Part shown: one piece after another, positions 11,752 to 20,400 of the stretch | Numbering within the stretch: the first letter of the stretch is position 1 | Layout: each line of letters begins with the position of its first letter | Assembly: GCA_003313425.1 (NCBI GenBank) | Contig: NHZP01000006.1 | Coordinates: 1,612,001-1,676,000, forward strand | From: Pseudopyrenochaeta lycopersici | Lineage: Eukaryota > Ascomycota > Dothideomycetes > Pleosporales > Pseudopyrenochaetaceae | Direction of reading: 5' to 3' | DNA length: 64,000 nucleotides | The notes under the pieces: generated by a model | What the model was told of the DNA's origin: nothing | Database searches by the model: none | The model's input: only the letters and a program-made list of their open reading frames with translations | Position numbers and translations under genes: made by a program

Positions 11752-12616
11752 GTACTATAGCTAGGCTAGACTAAGTTTATTATTAGTCTAGCTATTCTTA
11801 CTAAAGCCTATACGCTAGCCCTTAGATAGATTAAGTAACTAAGACTTATTATAGTTCTTAGCTTTAAAGATAATAAAGGGTAGAATTGTCTAGCCTATAG
11901 CGTTAATACTAGTAATTAATGTTACCTACTCGCAGTTACTAGGTTATATCCCTAGTAGTTAAGTACGTCTCTTAGACGCAGTTACTACCTTAACAGACCC
12001 TCCTACGCCTATAGTAAAGCTAGTCTTATTAAAGTTATAGGTATCTTTATCTAGGACGCTGTACTTAGCTTTAATATTACGTATAAGGTTAAACTAGAAG
12101 CTAATAACAGCTAGATTGCTGTATAGGACTCTCTAGTAGTTGCGTAGCCTACTTAGTTAGGATTTAATCTTAGGCTTACGAGAGGTAAAGTTTCTAGCCT
12201 ATTTTTCTCCTACCTAGCTACTACTACGAGCAGCTAGTAACTAATTCGCTATCTTACAGAGATAAGATAGTATAGGGGTAAATCCTCGCGCGTCTAGCTT
12301 CCTTATATATTAGATAATCGCGTCTTCCTCGCGCCTATTAAGCTTTAACAAGTTAGGTTAGCTGTCGCGTCGTAAAAGCTTTCCAGCGCGTTAGTCGCGG
12401 AGAGTCCTTCTAGGAACGTTGTAGACTGCTACAGCTTGTTAATTACTTAATATCGCGTCTTTTTTTATTACTTAGATAGCTAAGATAATTCTATCCTTAT
12501 AAGGGAGTAATTTAATATTAAGTTGTTGAGACATTGCAGTTAAAGGTAGAGGAGGTGTGGTCTTGGCAAGAGTGGGCGTTTCGCTTACCTAGGCGTTTCG
12601 CTTGCCGCTCACGTTA

Positions 12617-13372
12617 GTATTTTAAAGAGCAGGCCTTATTCCTCTCTAGCTAGACGTTGTCTTATTAAGGCTAGATGTCTAGCTGCGTACGCTATCACTA
12701 GCAGCTTAGTTAGGAGCTCGGGAAGGAGCTCAGCTAGGAGCTTAGCTAGGAGCATAGCTAGGAGCGTAGCTAGGAGCTTAGCTAGGAGCTTAGCTAGGAG
12801 CTCAATTAGGAGCTTAGCTAGGAGCTCAATTAGGAGCTTAACTAGGAGCTCAGCTAGGAGCTGAGCAAGGAGCTAAGCAAGGAGCCTAGCAAGGAGCTTA
12901 GTAAGGAGCTCTCTAGGAGCCTTAAACACTAAGGAACCCACGTAAGTTTAAGGCTTAATTAACTCTAATTAGTAATCGCGTTTAACAGCATAAGAGCTTA
13001 TTACTAGCCTTAATTATTAAGGCGCTTAATTAGTTTATAAAGGGGGCTATAGTAAGGGTATATAGAGCTAAGCTAATAGAGGGTAGGATTAATAGCCTTA
13101 AGAAGGCTAATAAGGTAGTAACTTAGTAAAAGCAGCGTAAGAGAAAGTAGATTTAGAAGTAAAGAGTCTTAATAAAGGGAGTTAGAGAGGATATAGTTAC
13201 TTAATAAGAGGCTAATTAATAGATTAGGCGTAAAATACGTTAAAGTAGGGAGTAATTAGGGCTTAGCAGCTAGGCTCTATCGCGCTGTAAAAGGTGCAGA
13301 GAGACTAGGTATAACTTACGCATCTATAAAAACAATACTATAGGTGCTACTTAAGCTTGTATATTAATATCT
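12617..13372 (+). pseudogene. P1 transposase, C-terminal part, with 4-residue repeat region
   Basis: Reading resumes directly after the TA of element P2. A stretch corresponding to FKGAGLIP of fungal pogo transposases is followed by the 12-bp repeat array, then a basic region (KGAIVRVYRAKLIEGRINSL) and a C-terminal zinc-knuckle-like motif reading CKRCRETRYNLRIY. The His and last Cys of that motif have become Tyr. Stops are TAG/TAA at expected Trp, Gln or Arg positions. The domain order matches the C-terminal half of Fot1-like transposases with a terminal CCHC. The catalytic part lies at 5290-5530 on the other side of the nest. Confidence 0.6.
12706..12915 (+). repeat. 12-bp tandem repeat (GAGCTTAGCTAG)n inside P1 transposase
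   Basis: About 17 degenerate 12-bp units of the form GAGCTNAGCTAG. The unit length is a multiple of three, so in the transposase frame it codes for a repeating Leu-Gly-Ala-X motif. X is TAG in most units, probably a mutated Trp or Gln codon. Confidence 0.8.
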
Positions 13373-13644
13373 ATAGAGTAAAGATTATTTATTATAAAAT
13401 ACGCGTATAGCCTAAAATTAAGTATAATAAGCTAGCTAAAGTAGTAGTAGTTATAAATTAAGACTATACCTTAATAAAGCTATATAGTAGATCTATATTA
13501 TATTAATATCTTTAAAGATAAAGCTTTACTAAATCTCTTAATAAACAGTATCTTAAGCTAAGCTACGCGTATATATTAAGGCGCCTTAAGTTCTATAAAA
13601 AGTACTCTTATTTTTTATAGTATAAGTATATACTTAAGTTCTTA

Positions 13645-13709
13645 ACGTGTCCCACAAGCGAGCGCCGCGCACAAGCGAGCGCCGCACTCTACCAAGTTTA
13701 AGCACCTCT
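13645..13709 (+). repeat. 65-bp block repeated from 4908-4972 in direct orientation
   Basis: ACGTGTCCCACAAGCG start, doubled AAGCGAGCGCCGC motif, AAGTTTAAGCACCTCT end. It is the same length as the block at 4908-4972 and has TA in front in both cases. Direct orientation is unexpected for the two ends of one DNA transposon. Confidence 0.75.
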
Positions 13710-15115
13710 ACCAGCGTACAGCTTAACTATAAATTTAAGTTGATTGCAGGACCTGTACCGTAAGTTAGTAGATTTTGAATCTTGCCTGCTCGCGCAGATA
13801 ACACTCCGTTAATCATGCGCTACAACTTTCCAATCCTAATAAACCCCTTAAGTCATCATAGACCCGTGCCTCCTCACTAATAGGGCTCTGCGACTACGTT
13901 ACGAAGAAAATGTTTTCCTGGAACAAATACTTCCCACTCCAGGCAGGGCATCCGCCTCGGTCAGAACTCCGACAGCACAGGCTGCTGTTACGAACAAAAC
14001 TTAACATAAATCGACGAGAGGACGGTCCTATCGCAGAGTCGGACTAACCCTTCTTTGAAATATCTAAACACTACGATATTCTACGAGCAAAGTGAGGAAA
14101 CCAAACAAACCCCTAACTTATTTCGAACCCCTCTGAAGGCAACGTTACATGCGTTACCTTCTCCAGCCTGCTCGTCGCCTACCGGGCTATCCCGCGTTCA
14201 GCAGAGCCCAACTATGATTTCAAATCATTAAGTAAGATCGAATTAATTAACGAGTAGATCAGTCCCTGTGGGTGCAGTTGCCGATTACCCGCTTACTCTT
14301 ACAAGTAGCATTACCAAAGGCGGCGCACGGGGCATGTGAACACAATTTGCATTCTGGCAGGGGGGGCTGATTAGGCTCATTTGCAGTTTCCCTCAGTCCT
14401 AGTTAGGGACATCCCAGATATTCATGTAGAATGAACTCTACAGTACTTCGCAACACAATGCTGCTTTTCAGGTTATGTTACGCTGTGTTCATATAATGTA
14501 GGGGAAATGTGTATAAAGCGCACAGCTACGACTACTTACCCCAAGAAAACGGCCTGGAGGTTATCCCGGTCTTCTAACTTCCTTAATACACACAAGGCCT
14601 GAGAAGTAGAACACTGGGTAACTAGAGCTTTGCTTGTTTCTGATATTACCTTGTTCAACATGCCTCAAAGGTTTACCCGGCGCTACGCTTACTGTGTCTA
14701 ATACGCGATGCATAGTCACGAGTGACTACGCCCTTACCCACGGGGAACACAAATCTTCTATAAAACTGAATCAGGAAGGTTTCTTAGAATCATCATGTCA
14801 TGTGTACCGATTAGCTACGGACTCTTACGCTTGATAACTATGGATCATGTGAGAAGACCTTTATGACAAACCGAGATAGATTAACTTCTTACGCTTTCTT
14901 ACTGACTTCCTTTGGGTCTAAGACGACACCGTATTGGACTCAAGGTATTGCCACTACCTATGTAATGAACAAGATGTCTACTATAAAAGGAGGCTCTATG
15001 ACGCTCTACTCTCAAATTATTTCCTTACCAACAATTCCCTCTCATACACCCTTCTCTATCTCTTCTACTCTGTTAATCCTCCATTCCAATAGCATCTACT
15101 CAAGCCCTATTCAAG
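13710..15115 (+). promoter_or_regulatory. paf1 upstream region with TATA box at 14982-14990
   Basis: This region aligns with the region upstream of paf2 (about 33340-34310). Shared landmarks are TGCAGTTGCCG near 14275, CACGAGTGACTAC near 14718 and TTAGCTACGGACTCTTACGC near 14811. The TATAAAAGG at 14982-14990 is 126 bp before the ATG, and paf2 has the same motif at 34197. Conservation over about 1 kb of non-coding sequence suggests retained promoter function, or simply shared descent. The ORFs that can be drawn here (14634-14834, 14863-15180) have no support. Confidence 0.6.
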
Positions 15116-15543
15116 ATGCAGGTCACCACAGCTGCCCTTTTCTTCTTTGCTGCTGTAGGCGCAGTAGCCACCCCTATTGAGTCCAAACCCAATAGCATTG
15201 ATGTCAGAGACGATGCTAGCATACTCATCTTATACACTGGAGTAAGTGAATATCAACAATCTACAACTTCGGGGCAAAACACAAGAATCGCTACTAATCA
15301 CACGGATACTTCTTTTAGACGTGCACTAGAACTAAAAACGAATGCAAATACAAGAATCAGGATAATAAGGACACTTTCATCAAATGCCCTACACTCGCTA
15401 ACAAGAAGGTAAATTTGAATCGATCCCTTAATAGCTACCTAGATTGCATCTATACTAACCTTGCTCTTCACCTTTCCTAGTGCACTAACGACGGCCAAAA
15501 GTGTACATACGATAGCTATAATGGAGCTGTCACATGCGACTAA
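15116..15543 (+). CDS. paf: PAF/AFP-type secreted antifungal protein precursor (paf1), three exons
   Basis: Exons are 15116-15241, 15319-15408 and 15481-15543; introns of 77 and 72 bp have GTAAGT/GTAAAT donors, CTAAT/CTAAC branch points and YAG acceptors, both phase 0. The product is 92 residues, the precursor length I know for Penicillium chrysogenum PAF. A signal peptide (Met1 to about Ala18) is followed by a pro-segment and a mature part of about 55 residues. Its six cysteines (44, 51, 65, 73, 80, 91) are spaced as in PAF and A. giganteus AFP. Motifs NECKYKN, KDTFIKCP and NKKC are close to PAF. Family members are small, basic, disulfide-bonded beta-barrel proteins secreted to inhibit other moulds. 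The gene is intact and free of RIP stops. The paralogue paf2 lies at 34311-40171. Confidence 0.93.
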
Positions 15544-16344
15544 ATAGTTGTTAAGATATTTCTGAGGTTGTGTTTTTCTAAGTGTTTTTTGTACTGGGAG
15601 GAAGTGGGATGCTGCTCAACTCTTAAATCTTGCTTATGCCTTTACAATGCCATAGAAAATGGAACGCACTGTGGACGGTTGGGTAGCACATACATTCCTA
15701 CTATTTGCTAGGAGGAACTGTTAGAGGTTTTTATTATTGTCAAAACACACTCGTTTTCTATTTAGCTAGCTAAATCTTTATGCGTATCAATTAAGCAGTT
15801 ATTAACCGTCTGCCATCTAGTCCTTCTTTGTCTGCCCTCAGCGCACTGTTTCAATGCATTCCGCTGTCACAATAAATGCCTGTAAGGCATCGTCCATTTC
15901 TTCTATTGTCTCAAGCCATGTCTTAATTTACAGAACAGTATTTGTCAGTATTCAAACCTTTATGCCTTAAACGTACAGCATAAAAGTGTAATTTCGCAGT
16001 CTTTAGTTTCCAAAAGCCGGAGAAAGCTAGTTCACTTTGTTTAGCAATCATTTAGCAAAAAGAACAACCTTAGGTTTCAACTGTAAAACATAAGATAGAG
16101 ATAGATATATTTGATTTTTAATGTTATAGAGAATTACAGGAGCTAGGCACCAAGTGTTTAGGAGATCCATTCAATAGATGTACTAATAATAGAAAAGCGT
16201 GAAAATGCTAGCAAGGTAATTCTCTTAAGCACGGTGTCGCGCAAGGGCCGGCGATGAGACCGGCACTGGAGTGTTTTAATCCCAGCGTTCGAGCTCAAGA
16301 AGCGCTAGACACAAGGTCACGACGCCTTGCACGCAACAACAGTC
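15544..16344. other. paf1 3' flank, no gene seen
   Basis: About 800 bp of AT-leaning non-coding sequence. Parts resemble the paf2 3' flank (40172-40745), for example TTTAGCTAGCTA near 15761 and near 40391. No ORF or RNA gene is supported. A GC-rich hairpin near 16247-16265 is not a convincing tRNA. Confidence 0.6.
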
Positions 16345-16545
16345 TTTAACGAGTCTCATCCTTTCAGGCATAACAAATGTTTATTTTAATGCAATGCATT
16401 GTCACTGTTGTGGTAAACCCTTAGAATTTCAAAGTTCCGTTCCTTCACGCTATTAATCATAAAGTTAACGGCATCGATAGCATACTCCTCCAGGCGTTTC
16501 TCGTTAGCTTCTTTTACTTCCTCCTAAATTTCATCAAATTAATAC
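16345..16545 (-). pseudogene. Broken copy of the DUF3632 gene (C-terminal part only)
   Basis: About 200 bp align with the 3' end of the DUF3632 gene at 40746-40960. The shared stretches CTTAGAATTTC, AGTTCCGTTCCT, AGCATACTCCTCCA and AATTTCATCA occur in the same order and orientation. Only the region for about the last 60 codons remains; beyond 16545 the sequence changes to the anonymous duplicated block. Its position downstream of paf1 mirrors the intact gene downstream of paf2, so it marks one duplicated segment that has since been truncated. Confidence 0.75.
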
Positions 16546-17184
16546 GTGGGGAAGAGCCAATAGCGTAGGTGCGCAAGCTATCTCATAATTTATGTTATTT
16601 AGCGCACAGAAATACATGGCATCCATGTAATCAAACTTACAGGTTGCCTAGTCTCTCTTAGTCTGATCCATTCTCTATATAATCGTAGCAAAACTATGGC
16701 TAAGAAGAGGGGGTATTCTAAACTTTTTGCAGCAATTAGCAGCAATTAGCAGCATTATATAGCTTAATAAAGAAAGAATAATACTTCCCCCAGTGGTCCT
16801 CTCTTAGCTAAATAATAAGAAGACACAAAGATAGGCAGGCTAATCTCCGTTCGAACCCTTTACATACGATATCAAGTAGTTATAAGGAGGTGCTATTCCA
16901 TTATACTAAGGCTCAACTTTCAGAGGAGCGAGACCTAGGATTTTACTCGCAATGCTATTAGACTAGTATTTATTGCTTTCTAGACTATCGTTAATATGTA
17001 GGGTATAGCTCCAGCTATCGAGGGTGAACTCAGGCAAGTAGGGTACGGTAGCAGACGCTTTAGTTGTTGCTTTTCTCAGACCTCTTACAGTTTTCTTATC
17101 TTAGCAGCATTAAATTTGGCGTCAAACTCTATATTAGGAAGTTGCCCATGTAGTGGGCTAAAGCAGACAACCCTCCACATTTAA
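16546..17184. repeat. Anonymous duplicated block, copy 2, left part
   Basis: Homologous to 640-1290. It is interrupted at TTTAA (17180-17184) by Copia copy A and continues at 22566. Confidence 0.7.
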
Positions 17185-17307
17185 TGTTGGTGGGCAGCAG
17201 GCAGGAGGAACTAGGTTGATTCCTATCAAATGAGACACAAGGGAACTATATACCCTGTGGATGCTTATATAACAGAGCACGTGAGGAGCTAACCGTGTTG
17301 GCTAACA
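17185..17307 (-). repeat. Copia A 3' LTR (123 bp)
   Basis: Identical by eye to all other LTRs of this family in the window (22438, 34454, 39759, 63088). Confidence 0.95.
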
Positions 17308-17466
17308 CACCCCCCCAGCTTGAGTGAATGAAGAGCAACGAAAGCTGTAAATGAGTGTCCTCAAGCGTCTGCCTCTACTGTAGTTGGTAGTACCACCCCC
17401 CCAGGTCCTGCAGACTGAGAGCAGTACTCTCTGATTCCTCTCGAATCCTTGATAGGTCACTTAGTC

Positions 17467-20400
17467 CTAGCTGGCGTACGAAGTCAGCGTGCTTCTGTCG
17501 ACTAAGGATAGTCTGCCTTCTGCTACCTCCTGACGTAACCAATGATGATGTACGTCCACATGCTTCAGCTTCGTCTGAAGCTTGTCAACTGCCTTTGTCA
17601 CGATTAAGACAGTCTGCTGGTTATCACACCACAGTGCTGGTGTAAACTCAGGGTCAAATTGAATAGCTTGAAAGAAGCGTTGCCACCATTCCATCTCTGA
17701 TCCTGCAAGGGATAGAGATAGCAGCTCAGCCTCAGTAGTCGATTTTGTAACTGATCGTTGGACTGTTGCCTTCCAGTCGATAGGCAGTCCATATAGTTTA
17801 AAGATGTAGCCTTGAGAGCTTCGGCGAGTTTCAGGCTCATCTGCGAAGGCCGCATCTGATGCACCATAAAAGAGAGGTTCTTGGCCTAGCTCCTGCTGAG
17901 CTGGTGATGTGATGCTAGTTATGCTGTGCTGGATGTCCCCTGACGCTCGAATAGCTAGGTGCTTTGTGCCTATTAGGTATCTCCACACATGGTTGGCAGC
18001 GTGCAGGTGCTTTTGCCCTGGATTCTGTAGGTGGCGTGCAAGGATTGAGTGCGCTCTCGCGACGTCTGGTCGCGTCGAGGTTGAGATATACGCTAGTGAG
18101 CCAACTAGTTGCTGATACTTTTGTGTTCGAGCAGCACTTAGTTCCTCTGTCGAAGGCAGGAGGACGTTGTCCCTTAGTGGCACATCTGGGTATCTTGTGT
18201 TTCCCTTAAGATCAAATTTCGCTGCGATCTTATCAATGAATAAGTCCTGTGCTAGGTAGATTGATTGAGTAAGCTCCTCGCGGATCACACGGATGCCAAG
18301 GAACCACTTCAGCTCGCCTAGCTCACGGATCTCGTACGTTCCAAGCATCTGTTGCTTGAACGTTTGGTAGTAGCTCATATTGAGCGGATGGACGAGGACG
18401 ACGATATCGTCCACATAGAAAAAGACGATTAGACGGTCGTTCGTGTATAGGCACGGTGCTCCTGGCACAGGCCTCAACCCAAGCTTCTTTAAGGTTGATG
18501 AGAGCTCCTGGTACCACAGCAGTGGTGCTTCCTTAAGGCCATAGAGCGCTCGCTGAAGCTTAAGAAGCTCGCCAAACTCGTCTGTGAACCCTTTAGGCGT
18601 ACGACAGTATATCTTGCGTGGTAGTCGAGCGTTAAGAAAGGCGTTTAGGGCGTCGAACTGAAACATCTTCAGGTTAAATGCTGCTGCCAATGCTACAAGA
18701 GATCGAAAGACCTTAATAGCTAACGTTGCAGCATACGTCTCACCCCATGCCTCCTGCAGGTCTCCTCGTACGCATATACGCGCCTTAAACTTGTATAGGT
18801 ACCCGTCTTCGTCGAACTTGTATGAGAACACCCACATTAGGGGTAGAACCTCAGCATCTGCTGTCGTTGCAGTGACCTCCGTACGCTTGAAGCAATCTTT
18901 TGACCAGCAGCTGTCAAGCTCTGCTCGTGCTGCCTCTCTAAACTCAGCACTAAATGGATGATCCTTCATATCCTTCCATCGTTTTGGCGGTTCTGGCAGT
19001 TGATCACGATGTAGCCTTGACCTAGGCATCTCACCTGCGAGCTTCAAAGGAGCTGTTGGATTCAATGCTACTGCGAATGCTCTGTAGTATGTAGCTAGGG
19101 CCTGGTTAGCTAGCCTCCTAGCTCTCTTCCCTTCTACAATGTTGCTGCTACTTCCGACAGCAGGATCAGCCATCTTTGGTGCATTGTTCTGCTGACGATC
19201 TGGTACATAGTCGTCTGTATTGCTCCATCCTCTAGGCCACTCAGATGGTAGCTTTCGTGGTCGGCCTCGCCTGCCTGTTGCAGCTGGCCTAAGTGGTCCA
19301 TCTGGCCTACTTGGTCCATCTGGTCTACTTGTGACTGTAGACGTGTCATCCTCATGATGTGTCTGCAGCTCATCAAGCAGCTGTTCTTGAACCTGTTCCT
19401 CAGTGCCTTGATCTTCAGCACTGACTTGTTCTACCAGCTCTGTAGCTTGGTCTGGTTCTCCATCGTCGCCTGCCTCCTGTTGAGGTGGTGCAGTACCACG
19501 ATCTGATGGTTCTGGTGTTGGTAGAAAGCCCCAGTCCTTATGGAACTCTGCCACCGTGTTGTTTTCAGCTATCTCTGTAGAACGAGCTGTCTCATCGTTG
19601 AGCTGATGCCTCTGGTTCTGCAGTATCTCTTGATTAGCCTCTATCTCCTGTACCTGAGGTATGTTGAGATAGTCAATATCTTCTTGTACGATAGCTTCTC
19701 TCTCAGCTTTCTTGTGGTCGTTGAAAAGGCTGTTCTTCTGAAATATCACGTCTCTCACGCGTATCACCTGGCTCTTCTTTGGCAGCCAGATGCGGAAGAT
19801 ATTCGTTGAGTCGTACCCTGTGAGGTATCCTATGAATGTACGAGACTCAAGCTTATCTGCTTTCTTCAGCTTCTTATTCAGGACATAGGCTTTGCAGCCT
19901 ATCTGTGAGAAGTGGGCAACTGAAGGCTGCCTGCCATAGACTAGCTCATATGGCGTCTTCCATGCGATTGACTTGGTAGGCGTGACATTGACGATTCGAG
20001 CTGCTGTAACTGCTAGCTCATTTGACAGCGACTTTGGCAGTCCTGCCTTGATTCGAAGTGATCTTGCTCTTGTCATGATCACGTTCCCTGCTTGCTCTGC
20101 GGCTCCTAGCTGTTCAGGCGTGTCAGGGGCTCGAAGCTCAACCTTGAGGCCAGCCTGCCTCGCAATCTCATAGAGCTGTAAGCCGTACCCGCGATCGCCG
20201 TCAACCTTAAGGACAACGACAGTATGTCCATGCTGGCGTTCAATCTTATTTATCAGCGCTCGCAACGCTGCTGTCACGACAGGTAGTGTTTTATTAGTAA
20301 GAGTCGTCGCCTCATGCCACCTTGAGAACTCGCATACAGCATGCAGGAGGTAACGATCTCCGTTATAGCACGTTTCTCCTGTTGGGATCAGCTGTACGAG

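Larger units (their letters stand above)
5679..12534 (-). pseudogene. P2 transposase pseudogene (CENP-B HTH + DDE), interrupted by Copia
   Basis: Starting at an ATG at 12534 the minus strand reads, with stops, as a pogo-type transposase. An N-terminal helix-turn-helix is followed by a CENP-B-type stretch (NRREEDAIIQYIRKLDARG). The first catalytic region reads TYNFNKTSF where NFDETGF is usual. After the Copia insertion (6518-11751) comes a second region reading INSYKSY where LDGHxSH is usual, then YILQLL where LQPLD is usual. A C-terminal zinc knuckle at 5679-5720 has Cys and His codons turned into Tyr. All the changes are C-to-T or G-to-A, as RIP produces. The catalytic Asp codons at the first two sites are now Asn, so the protein would be inactive even without its stops. 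Confidence 0.7.
5531..12614 (-). mobile_element. Middle layer of the nest: pogo-type DNA transposon (P2) split by a Copia element
   Basis: Perfectly placed 43-bp terminal inverted repeats, 5531-5573 and 12572-12614, differ at one position. They begin ACGTRAGCGGCAAGCG and contain the motif AAGCGAAACGCC twice. TA duplications flank them at 5529-5530 and 12615-12616. Removing the Copia element and its 5-bp duplication leaves about 1845 bp, a normal size for a Fot1/pogo element. The transposase is encoded on the minus strand. The insertion target is inside the older pogo element P1. Confidence 0.8.
4908..13709 (+). mobile_element. Outermost layer of the nest: RIP-degraded pogo-type element (P1)
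   Basis: A 65-bp GC-containing block with a doubled AAGCGAGCGCCGC-like motif lies at 4908-4972, preceded by TA. Directly after it are transposase-like reading stretches on the plus strand (to 5530). They are interrupted by element P2 with TA duplication and resume at 12617 in the same sense. The same 65-bp block recurs at 13645-13709, again after TA, but in direct and not inverted orientation, so the true right end is uncertain. The N-terminal transposase part is too short to be complete. The boundaries are therefore approximate. Confidence 0.5.

Noticed and set aside
12706..12915. Possible CRISPR-like or regulatory array
   Set aside because: 12-bp head-to-tail units without spacers, in frame inside a transposase; an ordinary coding minisatellite in a fungal element.
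14634..15180. Two plus-strand ORFs (66 and 105 codons) upstream of paf1
   Set aside because: They lie in the conserved promoter region, overlap the TATA box and the paf1 start, have no domain, and are not kept as ORFs in the paf2 upstream region.
15116..15412. A single-exon reading of paf1 (98 codons)
   Set aside because: It reads through intron 1. The three-exon model restores all six family cysteines and is mirrored exactly in paf2.
16225..16325. Possible tRNA around the GCCGGCGATGAGACCGGC hairpin and GTTCGAGCTC
   Set aside because: The arms cannot be folded into a cloverleaf with a proper acceptor stem and T stem.
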